Below, piece after piece: positions 1 through 5,542 of a stretch of 6,750 nt of DNA. The position numbers and the translations under genes are program-made. Source of the stretch: Candidatus Gastranaerophilales bacterium (GTDB lineage: Bacteria > Cyanobacteriota > Vampirovibrionia > Gastranaerophilales > Gastranaerophilaceae); assembly GCA_947589525.1 (NCBI GenBank), contig CANQAW010000098.1:1-6750 (forward strand), written 5' to 3'. Under the pieces are notes generated by a model. That model worked only from the letters and a program-made list of their open reading frames with translations, did not search any database and had not been told where the DNA came from. Each line of letters opens with the position of its first letter. Positions within the stretch are counted from its first letter, which is position 1.

Positions 1-846
1 ACTGGTGTTTTTAAGTTTGAAGATAAAATTTATGAGAATGCTAAACATAGTGCTATGATTAGCAAAGAGTTATTTTATAGAGTGCAAGACAGACTAATAG
101 ACCCAAATAAAACAAGAAAACATAATATTGATTTTGCTTATACTGGCTTAATCAGATGTGGTTATTGTGGTTGTTTATTAACAGCTGAACTCAAAAAAGG
201 TAAATATATTTACTATCATTGTACAGGCAATAGAGGTGGTAACTGCAAAAGAGACTACATCAATGAAACCAAGATTGATAAATCTATTGCAGAGATTTTA
301 AAACTTATCATAATACCGCAAGATATTAGAGAGAAAATTTCAAACGAATTAAAGATTGTGCATCTAAAGAAACAAGGTTATTCAAAAGAAATAAAAACAA
401 ATATTCTCAGGCAGATACAAACCTTAGAAAATAGAATTGAACAAGCATTTATCTTACAATTGGATGGTAAGATAACTCATGAATTTTGGCAAACTCAAAA
501 CAATAAATGGCAGGCTGAAAAAGACAAGTTAAAGATTCAATTAGACGAGATAGATAAACTAGATAGAGAATTTTACGACAAAGCAGATACTTTGCTTAGG
601 TTTACTGACAATGCTCATAAATATTTTGTACAAGGAAATATCAAACAGAAAAGAAAAATTTTAGAAATTATATCAGATGAAATCACATATAAAGATAAAC
701 ATTTTGATATTAAACTAAAGCCAGTATTTCAAACAATAGCAGAAAATCAGTACAAATTACGCACAGAAAATAGCAACAATCGAACTCTGGAAATAGGCAC
801 TAAAAAAGAGCTTGAAGTTCATTCAAGCTCTAAATCAATAAAAAAC
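1..846. mobile_element. Right end of a putative integrative element carrying a serine recombinase, abutting tRNA-Asn
   Basis: The stretch is occupied by a serine recombinase gene that points at, and runs into, the 3' end of a tRNA-Asn gene on the opposite strand. Recombinase genes next to the 3' end of a tRNA usually mark the border of an integrated element, with the element on the tRNA-downstream side, here to the left. The other end, the cargo and the second attachment site lie outside the window. The exact junction cannot be placed: the tRNA terminator at 802-831 could be original chromosome or could have been brought in by the element. Most large serine recombinases use non-tRNA targets, so the tRNA as attachment site is an inference from position only. 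Confidence 0.45.
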
Positions 847-906
847 TCCCCAGGTTGGACTCGAACCAACAGCCTACCGGTTAACAGCCGGTTGCTCCGC
901 CATTGA
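1..906 (+). CDS. Serine recombinase (large resolvase/integrase family), C-terminal part, 5' truncated by the window edge
   Basis: The frame is open from base 1, so the ATG at 55 is internal and the N-terminal catalytic resolvase domain lies upstream of the window. Numbering from the first codon seen, residues 1-35 are the end of the recombinase DNA-binding domain, with the typical stretch HSAMISKELFYRVQDRL (compare HxPIISxELFxxVQxxL in the family). Residues 46-90 form the recombinase zinc ribbon: CGYC (Cys53, Cys56), then Cys74 and Cys82, with the aromatic YIYYHC stretch typical of the domain. Residues about 130-190 are a charged coiled coil of the kind that controls integration direction in large serine recombinases. 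The conserved tail ends near KPVFQTIAENQ (about residue 240). The following ~55 residues look non-native: they are read through a hairpin terminator, and the last 20 are antisense tRNA-Asn. The protein is expected to catalyse site-specific integration or excision of the element to the left. Family assignment is firm; its target site is inferred. Confidence 0.9.
   Translation, partial: TGVFKFEDKIYENAKHSAMISKELFYRVQDRLIDPNKTRKHNIDFAYTGLIRCGYCGCLLTAELKKGKYIYYHCTGNRGGNCKRDYINETKIDKSIAEILKLIIIPQDIREKISNELKIVHLKKQGYSKEIKTNILRQIQTLENRIEQAFILQLDGKITHEFWQTQNNKWQAEKDKLKIQLDEIDKLDREFYDKADTLLRFTDNAHKYFVQGNIKQKRKILEIISDEITYKDKHFDIKLKPVFQTIAENQYKLRTENSNNRTLEIGTKKELEVHSSSKSIKNSPGWTRTNSLPVNSRLLRH
802..831 (-). 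terminator. Rho-independent terminator of tRNA-Asn, inside the recombinase reading frame
   Basis: A perfect 10-bp stem (807-816 with 822-831) closes a 5-nt loop (817-821). Read on the - strand it begins 14 nt past the tRNA 3' end and is followed by TTTTT (806-802), the arrangement of an intrinsic terminator for the leftward tRNA transcript. On the + strand the hairpin is followed by AAATC, so it does not look like a terminator for the recombinase mRNA. Confidence 0.8.
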
Positions 907-917
907 GCTACTGAGGA
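846..917 (-). tRNA. tRNA-Asn (anticodon GTT)
   Basis: Read on the - strand, 72 nt fold into a complete cloverleaf. The acceptor stem is TCCTCAG with CTGGGGA (one T-G wobble), followed by TA, the D stem GCTC/GAGC with a 7-nt loop, and the anticodon stem ACCGG/CCGGT around the loop CTGTTAA, which gives anticodon GTT (883-885). A 5-nt variable loop, the T stem GTTGG/CCAAC with loop TTCGAGT, and a discriminator G complete it. No CCA is encoded; the 3' end is followed directly by TTTTTATT. The tRNA decodes AAC/AAU asparagine codons. Its 3' portion overlaps the end of the oppositely oriented recombinase frame, and a terminator follows at 831-802. The first 13 nt are duplicated upstream (1011-1023). 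Confidence 0.95.
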
Positions 918-968
918 TTAATTAGCGTTTTTTCTTATTTAACTGTCATTCTCGCTCAATAGCTTCGC
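905..968. repeat. Direct repeat copy 1: first 13 nt of tRNA-Asn plus its upstream region
   Basis: Bases 905-968 match 1011-1074 at 62 of 64 positions (differences at 953/1059 and 966/1072), at an offset of exactly 106 bp. The copy includes nt 1-13 of the tRNA (917-905) and the 51 bp upstream of it, where the tRNA promoter must lie. Similarity stops abruptly at 904/1010 on one side and 969/1075 on the other. Confidence 0.95.
932..959 (-). promoter_or_regulatory. Weak candidate promoter of tRNA-Asn
   Basis: On the - strand a TTGAGC -35-like box (959-954) is separated by 16 nt from TAAGAA (937-932), placing a start a few bases before the tRNA 5' end at 917. The -35 is fair but the -10 is poor (3 of 6 consensus), so the placement is tentative. 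The same boxes occur in repeat copy 2. Confidence 0.3.
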
Positions 969-1010
969 AAACTTTGCTCCGATTACTTATCGTTCGCTTT
1001 GCTCACTTGG

Positions 1011-1074
1011 GAGCTACTGAGGATTAATTAGCGTTTTTTCTTATTTAACTGTCATTCTTGCTCAATAGCTTTGC
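1011..1074. repeat. Direct repeat copy 2: orphan tRNA-Asn 5' end plus upstream region
   Basis: This is the second copy of the 64-bp repeat (62/64 identical to 905-968). Here the tRNA sequence stops after 13 nt and continues leftward into unrelated, short-repeat-rich sequence, so no second tRNA is present. It is best explained as the remnant of a duplicated tRNA gene or as a scar of an earlier recombination event at this tRNA. If the tRNA promoter lies in the repeat, copy 2 would be an orphan promoter firing towards copy 1. Confidence 0.9.
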
Positions 1075-1150
1075 CGAGTTAATCTATGCTTTTGGCGAGA
1101 ACTATCTAAATATATCAAAAAAAATTTTTTTTTGCAAGCATTTTTCTTTC

Positions 1151-1184
1151 AAAGTTTTATTAAACTTTTTGGGACTTTAAAGTT
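1151..1184. promoter_or_regulatory. Clustered AAAGTTT/AAACTTT inverted repeats over the -35 of the ytxH promoter (possible operator)
   Basis: AAAGTTT (1151-1157) and AAACTTT (1162-1168) form a perfect 7-bp inverted repeat with a 4-nt spacer. Five bases on, ACTTTAAAGT (1174-1183) is a perfect 10-bp palindrome that covers the -35 box. Reuse of the same half-site in symmetrical pairs suggests a repressor or activator site, but AT-rich sequence produces such palindromes easily and no regulator is encoded nearby. Confidence 0.35.
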
Positions 1185-1204
1185 AAATTAAAAAATGTTA
1201 TAAT
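1176..1204 (+). promoter_or_regulatory. Extended -10 sigma-70 type promoter of the ytxH operon
   Basis: A perfect TATAAT (1199-1204) is preceded by TGT, giving the extended -10 motif TGnTATAAT. A TTTAAA -35-like box (1176-1181, 4 of 6 consensus) lies 17 bp upstream. The expected transcription start is near 1211, giving a short leader of about 20 nt before the ribosome binding site. Confidence 0.75.
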
Positions 1205-1220
1205 TGCATATACAAATTAA

Positions 1221-1225
1221 AGGAG
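1221..1225 (+). promoter_or_regulatory. Ribosome binding site fixing the start of the first YtxH gene at 1231
   Basis: AGGAG at 1221-1225 is 5 nt before ATG 1231. The frame can be extended to an in-frame TTG at 1204, but that codon overlaps the -10 box and precedes the expected transcription start, so it cannot be the start. Confidence 0.85.
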
Positions 1226-1230
1226 ATATT

Positions 1231-1542
1231 ATGTGCAGAAAAGATGACAGTTCTTTTTGCTTTGCAATGGGCATCTTGGCAGGCGTTGCCGGAGGCATAA
1301 TTGCAGGTGTTCTTTTTGCGCCGAAACCAGGGGCGGAATCGAGACGTGAGTTAAAAGAAGCGTTTGATGAGTTCAAAGAAAAATATTCACCCGAGGTTAT
1401 TCAGGCGAAAGAACAAGCGATGTGTGCAATTAAGCGCTCTAAAGAAAAAATTGAAGATGCTTATTCTAAGTTTAATGAATATTTAAAAGCAAAACAAATG
1501 GCAAAAGCTAAAAATAATGAAACAAACGTTGAAGAAATGTAG
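1231..1542 (+). CDS. YtxH-domain small membrane-anchored protein (first copy)
   Basis: The protein has 103 residues from the ATG with the AGGAG site. Residues about 11-30 form a glycine/alanine-rich transmembrane helix (MGILAGVAGGIIAGVLFA). The YtxH hallmark APKPGAESRRELKE follows at 30-43; the family pattern is LLAPxSGxETRxxL. The rest is a charged, mostly helical tail with predicted coiled-coil character, ending in a lysine-rich then acidic stretch. YtxH proteins are small single-pass envelope proteins of unclear molecular function; in Bacillus subtilis ytxH is in a stress-induced operon. It is the first gene of a three-gene operon, 8 nt before the DUF948-like gene, and a paralogue of the third gene. 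Cys2, Cys10 and Cys64 are unusual for such a small protein. Function beyond membrane anchoring is unknown. Confidence 0.85.
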   Translation: MCRKDDSSFCFAMGILAGVAGGIIAGVLFAPKPGAESRRELKEAFDEFKEKYSPEVIQAKEQAMCAIKRSKEKIEDAYSKFNEYLKAKQMAKAKNNETNVEEM

Positions 1543-1550
1543 GTAAAATT

Positions 1551-1901
1551 ATGACTCCTTCGTTAAGTTTTTCAATTTTAATGTTAACAACGGTTGTTTG
1601 TTTGATTGTTTTGACTGTTTTTGTATGCAGATTGGTAATAAGCATTACAAAATTAAGCGATAACGCTAATGTTATTGCGACAAGCGTCTCTAAGGAGGTT
1701 GAACCCACTTTAAAAGAATTGAAAGAAGCAATGAAATCAATTAATTCGATTGCGGGCAATGCGGATGAAAAATTTCAAAATTCAAAGGCAAGCATTGCTT
1801 CCGTAATAGGGTTAACAACTTCCGTAGGGGGCAAGGTTAAAGGTTTTGTCCAAGGAATTCTCAAAGGAGTTTCTTTTGGCTTAGGATTATTTAAAAAATA
1901 A
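1551..1901 (+). CDS. DUF948/YtxG-like single-pass membrane protein
   Basis: The protein has 116 residues. Residues 7-32 are a strongly hydrophobic N-terminal transmembrane helix. A polar helical segment follows (about 33-85) with spaced hydrophobic residues (ATSVSKEVEPTLKELKEAM), the pattern of DUF948 proteins such as YtxG. The C-terminus (90-116) is glycine-rich and amphipathic, ending LGLFKK. It starts 8 nt after the first YtxH gene; the only Shine-Dalgarno-like bases are AGGT overlapping the upstream stop codon, so translation is probably coupled. A DUF948 gene between two ytxH genes matches the known ytxG-ytxH pairing, suggesting that the proteins work together at the membrane. Assignment rests on the architecture and the neighbours more than on any diagnostic motif. 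Confidence 0.7.
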   Translation: MTPSLSFSILMLTTVVCLIVLTVFVCRLVISITKLSDNANVIATSVSKEVEPTLKELKEAMKSINSIAGNADEKFQNSKASIASVIGLTTSVGGKVKGFVQGILKGVSFGLGLFKK

Positions 1902-1916
1902 GAAAGGAAATTAGAT

Positions 1917-2183
1917 ATGTCAGCAGGTAAATTTGTTTGCGGTTTTGTTATAGGCGGTATAGTAGGCGCTGTAGCAGGGGTATTATTAGCTCCTCGTTCA
2001 GGTGAAGAAACAAGAGAAATGATTAAAGAATCTTCTCAAAAAGCTTATGATAAAGCGGCAAGTACGGTTAAAGAAATTCAAGAAAAGGCCGAAACTATAA
2101 CTAACGATATGGCTCGCAAGGGTGAAGAATTAATCGGCAAAATACAAGGTATGATTGATAAACAAAAACGTCAAGACGCTTAA
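1917..2183 (+). CDS. YtxH-domain small membrane-anchored protein (second copy)
   Basis: The protein has 88 residues. A glycine-rich transmembrane helix lies at 5-25 (CGFVIGGIVGAVAGVLL), directly followed by the canonical YtxH signature LAPRSGEETR at 24-33. The remainder is an alanine/lysine/glutamate-rich helix resembling apolipophorin- or LEA-like amphipathic repeats (KAYDKAASTVKEIQEKAE). An AGGA site at 1905-1908 is 8 nt before the ATG; the gene begins 15 nt after the DUF948-like gene. It is the last gene of the operon and is followed by the terminator at 2227-2253. It matches the family better than the first copy does. The cellular role is not known. Confidence 0.9.
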   Translation: MSAGKFVCGFVIGGIVGAVAGVLLAPRSGEETREMIKESSQKAYDKAASTVKEIQEKAETITNDMARKGEELIGKIQGMIDKQKRQDA

Positions 2184-2226
2184 ATAATAAGTTTGATTGT
2201 ATTTAAACATATTTTAACGCAGATTT

Positions 2227-2253
2227 AAGGGTTATGTTCGCATAACCCTTTTT
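2227..2253 (+). terminator. Rho-independent terminator of the ytxH operon
   Basis: A perfect 10-bp stem (2227-2236 with 2241-2250) encloses a TTCG tetraloop and runs into TTTTT (2249-2253). The T-run overlaps the stop codon of the convergent recO gene (2252-2254). On the opposite strand the hairpin is followed only by TTAAATCT, so it would be a weaker stop for the leftward recO transcript. Confidence 0.88.
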
Positions 2254-3028
2254 ATGATATTTTGGTGCAGTCTAAAACATCAAAAACTTTTGTTTTTTTA
2301 TGGGAAATATTTTCAATATATTTTTTCATAAACAAAAAGCATTTTTCCAAAAATGCGCTGTTAACAAGCTTGTCATATTTTGATTTTTCTTGGATGCCGG
2401 TTTTTAGCATTTCTTGTAAAAAATCTTTAATTTTTGAGTTTATTTTAATATTTTGATTATTTTTCCTGCTGCATTGTTCGCATAAAAATCCGCTGTAGTT
2501 TTGGCAATAATAAATATCCGAATTTAATTCTTTTTGGCAGACGGTGCAAGTTGTAAAATCAAGCCCCCAGCCTAAAATATCCATTATTTTAAGTTGGAAT
2601 TTTAATGTTGTAATTATAATTTCTTCAAGATTTTGTGAATTTGCAATTTTGTTATATGAATTAAAAATTAAATTATAAATTATTTCTGAATTTTCGTCTT
2701 TGTTGTATTCTTTTGAGCAAAGAGAGGAGATAATTTCCGAAATATACATGGAATAAGTTAATTTATTCATATCGTATCTGATTTTCGAGAAAGTATTTAA
2801 GCTTTGTGCTTGGGATATTATATCCAGATTTCTTCCTTCAAAAAGCAAAATAGTATTTGCAATAAACATTTGTATTCTTGCGCCAAGTTTAGATTTTGGT
2901 TTTTTTGCTCCTTTGGCAACAGCACTTATGAGCCCCTTTGTTTTTGAAAACATCATAACAATTAAATCGTCATCGTTTAAAGGGTAGTTTTTAAGATTTA
3001 TGGCATCTGTCAGGTAGCTTTTTTTCAT
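2252..3028 (-). CDS. recO: DNA repair protein RecO
   Basis: The protein has 258 residues, the usual RecO length. Residues 1-80 form the OB fold, with the characteristic motif FSKTKGLISAVAKGAKKPKSK (27-47) and then LGARIQMF. The helical C-terminal domain contains the zinc site CTVC (161-164) and CEQC (183-186), typical of many RecO proteins. RecO binds SSB and single-stranded DNA and, with RecR, loads RecA in the RecF pathway of gap repair. It is the last gene of a leftward operon: its ATG lies 1 nt after the TAA of the 467-residue gene, with no strong Shine-Dalgarno site of its own, so translation is probably coupled. Its stop codon sits in the T-run of the convergent ytxH terminator. RecO is usually a housekeeping gene; sitting behind pilT and a degenerate sirtuin-like gene is unusual. 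Confidence 0.93.
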   Translation of the reverse strand: MKKSYLTDAINLKNYPLNDDDLIVMMFSKTKGLISAVAKGAKKPKSKLGARIQMFIANTILLFEGRNLDIISQAQSLNTFSKIRYDMNKLTYSMYISEIISSLCSKEYNKDENSEIIYNLIFNSYNKIANSQNLEEIIITTLKFQLKIMDILGWGLDFTTCTVCQKELNSDIYYCQNYSGFLCEQCSRKNNQNIKINSKIKDFLQEMLKTGIQEKSKYDKLVNSAFLEKCFLFMKKYIENISHKKTKVFDVLDCTKIS

Positions 3029-3029
3029 T

Positions 3030-4433
3030 TTAGCTCATGATATTGAAAAACTCTTCTATTACATTAAGCTGTGTGTTAATGTTTAAATTTTCTTTTATTT
3101 CAAGGAACATTTTTTTGCAGTTTTCTCTGACGTTAATGTCCTTGTCGACTATAAATATATTTTCCGTTTGATTATTTGTCTTAAGAGCGGTTTTTAAAAG
3201 GTTAATCTCTGTTTCATCTTTTAATTTCGGATGAATAATAAGCCAAACTTTAGAACTTGCCAATGAGATTAATGCGCTGTTGTAATAATTTATATTTAGT
3301 TCGCTTGAATTTTTGTTTATAGTGTATATTTCGGGATACATTTCTCCTTTACAATGCGGACATTGAAGAATTATAGGGCTTATTGAAGAATTTTTTTCCA
3401 AATACTTATAAGAGCATTGTTTACAGGTAAAAAAATTGGTTAATCCTAAAACGGGAAGAAGATTAATCTGCTTTTCGCCCGAGTTATCAAATAAATCAAA
3501 ATCAATTTTTATTGAATTCAAAAGGTTTACTAAATCCGAGCTTGAACAATTTGTTATAATATTAATTTTGTTATTTTTTTGAATCAGCTGTTCCAAAATT
3601 GTTTTCAATTCGGATACATTAACATTTGATTGAGCTTTTATTTCTTTTATTAAATTTAAAATTTCTTTAAGCCTTGTATCATCTTTATTTATTAATTCTC
3701 TGAATTTTGTTATGTTTCTTGCTTTTTCCAAGGAGTTATTTAAGTGATAATAAATTGCCACGGTTTTTGTTTGAGTTTTGATTTCGGGAGTTTGTATGTT
3801 CGATATTTGTGTGTTTTCCTTTAACACCGGTTCATCGACAATCTCGTTATATATTTCATTTGTAGAGGTGTTTTGATTATCGGGCATATTAAAAGTTTGT
3901 TGTTGGACGGCAGTTTTAAGCGGTTCAATTTGAGAGATTTGTTCAAACGTGCTGAATTCTTTAAAGGGTTCAACTTTAAACGGGCTTGTTTGTGTTTGTG
4001 TTTGAGAGTTTGTTTTTGTTTCGCTTCCTCCGAAAGCGCTAAAGGCATCAATGGAAGGTTTTTCCTCCTGCGGTTTTTCCGCCGTTTGAATTGGCGAGGT
4101 TGAATTTTCTTCTTTTACTGCTCCAAAGCTTAAAGATGTAAGGGATGAAACTTTATTTTCGGAAAGACTGTTAGTTTCCTCGTTTGAATTTTTTAAGACG
4201 ATATCCTCTATTGTTGGTATGATAAGCTCTTTTATATCTTGAGGAATTTCCTCATTTTTTAATATATCTTCTTTTATTTCTTTTAATATATCAACATATT
4301 CAAATTTAAATCCGTTGTGAAGCTTTTCGTGTAATTTGTATGCAGCATCCTTTAAGAGTTTGAAGTCCATTTTTCTAAGTGCAACTTCAATTCTTTTAAT
4401 CGTCATAATCTCTGTTTCTAGAAACGGTGCCAT
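3030..4433 (-). CDS. Uncharacterised protein with a C-terminal zinc-binding, degenerate sirtuin-like domain (tentative)
   Basis: The protein has 467 residues and I do not recognise it as a named family. Residues 1-82 are a charged helical N-terminal domain. Residues 83-222 are a low-complexity linker rich in Ser, Thr, Gln, Glu and Asn (SQTQTQTSPF). Residues 223-467 are a folded domain with alternating helices and hydrophobic strands. In sirtuin motif order one sees KTVAIYY and a KFRE segment (243-246), strand INIITN (290-295), VLG (328-330), then CKQC (337-340) and CPHC (358-361) spaced by 17 residues, YPEIY, a helix, and WLIIHPKL (397-404). The catalytic HG would be LG here and TQNID would be TNCSS, so deacetylase activity is not expected. 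It starts 10 nt after pilT with AAGGAG 6 nt before the ATG, and ends 1 nt before recO. There is no signal peptide or membrane segment. The sirtuin relation is my inference from motif order; a generic zinc-ribbon protein is the alternative. Confidence 0.8.
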   Translation of the reverse strand: MAPFLETEIMTIKRIEVALRKMDFKLLKDAAYKLHEKLHNGFKFEYVDILKEIKEDILKNEEIPQDIKELIIPTIEDIVLKNSNEETNSLSENKVSSLTSLSFGAVKEENSTSPIQTAEKPQEEKPSIDAFSAFGGSETKTNSQTQTQTSPFKVEPFKEFSTFEQISQIEPLKTAVQQQTFNMPDNQNTSTNEIYNEIVDEPVLKENTQISNIQTPEIKTQTKTVAIYYHLNNSLEKARNITKFRELINKDDTRLKEILNLIKEIKAQSNVNVSELKTILEQLIQKNNKINIITNCSSSDLVNLLNSIKIDFDLFDNSGEKQINLLPVLGLTNFFTCKQCSYKYLEKNSSISPIILQCPHCKGEMYPEIYTINKNSSELNINYYNSALISLASSKVWLIIHPKLKDETEINLLKTALKTNNQTENIFIVDKDINVRENCKKMFLEIKENLNINTQLNVIEEFFNIMS

Positions 4434-4443
4434 AATTTACTCC

Positions 4444-5529
4444 TTATACAATGCTTTCCGCAGTGCTTTTCAACATTCCTCTTAAAAATTGTTCCATTTC
4501 AATTTTTTCAAGGCTGTATTCCATTGCGGTTTCTTTGGTGATGACTTTATTTTTATACATTTCAATCAATGATGCGTTCATTGTTGTAATGTTTCCTTGT
4601 TTGCTTTTTTGCATTAAAAGCGCAATTTCGGATAATTTTCCGTTTTTAACGTAATCGGAAACAGTAGACGTAAAGGTTAAAATTTCCAATGCGGGTTTTA
4701 AACAGCCGTCGGTCGTCGGTACAAGCTGTTGATGTATTATGCCTTTTACGCAGTTTGCAAGTCTGGCGGTAAATTCGCCTTGATTATTGCTTTCGCAAAA
4801 ACCTAAAAGCCTGTTAATTGTAGAAATTGCACCGTTTGTATGGAGAGTCGAAAAAACAAGATGCCCCGTTTCCGATGCTTCTATTGCGCTCATTAAAGTA
4901 TTTTTATCTCTTATTTCTCCGATTAGTATAATATCGGGGTCTTGTCTCAGAGCGTATTTTAAGCCATTATAAAAACTGTCCACATCAAGACCTAGGCTTC
5001 TTTGAGTTATAACCGATTTTTTGTCCTGATATAAAAATTCAACGGGGTCTTCAATTGTTATAATATGTTTTTTTCTTGTTTGATTTATAAGTTCAATAAT
5101 GCTTGCGAGCGTTGTAGATTTACCTGCTCCCGTAGGGCCTGTAACAAAGACTATTCCGTTATTAAATTGTGCATATTCGGCAAGATATTCCGGTAATCCC
5201 AATTCGCTCATTGTTTTTATTTCATGGGGAATTATTCTGAAGGTAAATTTGCCGAAATATACGTCTTTGCAATAATTTACCCTAAATCTTGCTACATTGG
5301 GAATTTCATAAATATAGTCAATATCTTTCAAAATTGTATCGGAAGTATAATTTTCCCGCAGTGTTTTTTTGAGAATTTCTTTTATGTCTTCGGAAGTTAT
5401 GACTGTATCCGTTATTTTGAAAATTTCTCCGTTTATTCTCAGAGACGGAGATTTGGAGCAATTAATATGCACATCCGATGCCTGCGCTTTGTATGATTTT
5501 ATTAAAAAATCATCTATATCAAAAACCAT
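4444..5529 (-). CDS. pilT: PilT-like type IV pilus ATPase (GspE/PilT family)
   Basis: The protein has 361 residues, the usual PilT length. The N-terminal PAS-like domain (1-100) has ASDVHI (17-22) and ARFRVN (80-85). The RecA-like ATPase core has Walker A GPTGAGKST (131-139), Asp box ITIEDPVEF (157-165), Walker B DIILIGEIRD (199-208, catalytic Glu205) and His box TGHLVFSTLHTN (221-232). PilT hexamers at the inner-membrane base hydrolyse ATP to depolymerise the pilin filament, driving retraction and twitching. Unusually, the AIRNLIRE motif before the C-terminal helix reads TVSDYVKN (289-296), although the following NGK and the later TTMNASL and ITKETAM stretches align well. No other pilus gene is in the window. 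The start is set by an in-frame TGA 12 nt upstream; GGAGGA lies 13 nt before the ATG. A divergent PilT or PilU-like paralogue is possible. Confidence 0.9.
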   Translation of the reverse strand: MVFDIDDFLIKSYKAQASDVHINCSKSPSLRINGEIFKITDTVITSEDIKEILKKTLRENYTSDTILKDIDYIYEIPNVARFRVNYCKDVYFGKFTFRIIPHEIKTMSELGLPEYLAEYAQFNNGIVFVTGPTGAGKSTTLASIIELINQTRKKHIITIEDPVEFLYQDKKSVITQRSLGLDVDSFYNGLKYALRQDPDIILIGEIRDKNTLMSAIEASETGHLVFSTLHTNGAISTINRLLGFCESNNQGEFTARLANCVKGIIHQQLVPTTDGCLKPALEILTFTSTVSDYVKNGKLSEIALLMQKSKQGNITTMNASLIEMYKNKVITKETAMEYSLEKIEMEQFLRGMLKSTAESIV

Positions 5530-5542
5530 AATTCTTTTTCAA

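Larger units (their letters stand above)
918..1230. other. Gene-free stretch between tRNA-Asn and the ytxH operon
   Basis: No protein gene is supported here. From left to right it holds the tRNA upstream region (copy 1 of the 64-bp repeat), a 42-bp stretch rich in short repeats (CTTTGCTC at 972-979 and 997-1004; palindrome GCAAA-C-TTTGC at 967-977), and repeat copy 2. An A8T9 tract follows at 1117-1133, likely intrinsically bent, and then AT-rich inverted repeats at 1151-1184 and the promoter of the downstream operon. Confidence 0.8.

Noticed and set aside
905..1074. The two 64-bp repeats as a CRISPR array or as the attL/attR pair of the element
   Set aside because: Two copies with one spacer-sized gap and no cas genes do not make a CRISPR. 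The pair lies wholly on the tRNA-upstream side of the tRNA and cannot flank the element to the left.
1117..1133. A8T9 tract as a terminator
   Set aside because: There is no GC-containing stem before the T-run. It is more likely bent DNA or simply AT-rich spacer.
1204..1230. Upstream TTG start for the first YtxH gene
   Set aside because: It overlaps the -10 box and lies before the expected transcription start; the ATG at 1231 has a proper AGGAG site.
1508..1759. Minus-strand open frame across the DUF948-like gene
   Set aside because: It is antisense to a convincing operon gene, has no ribosome site and shows no family resemblance.
3821..4103. Short open frames on both strands opposite or within the low-complexity part of the 467-residue gene
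   Set aside because: They are shadows of the Q/T/S-rich linker codons, with no ribosome site and no recognisable domain.
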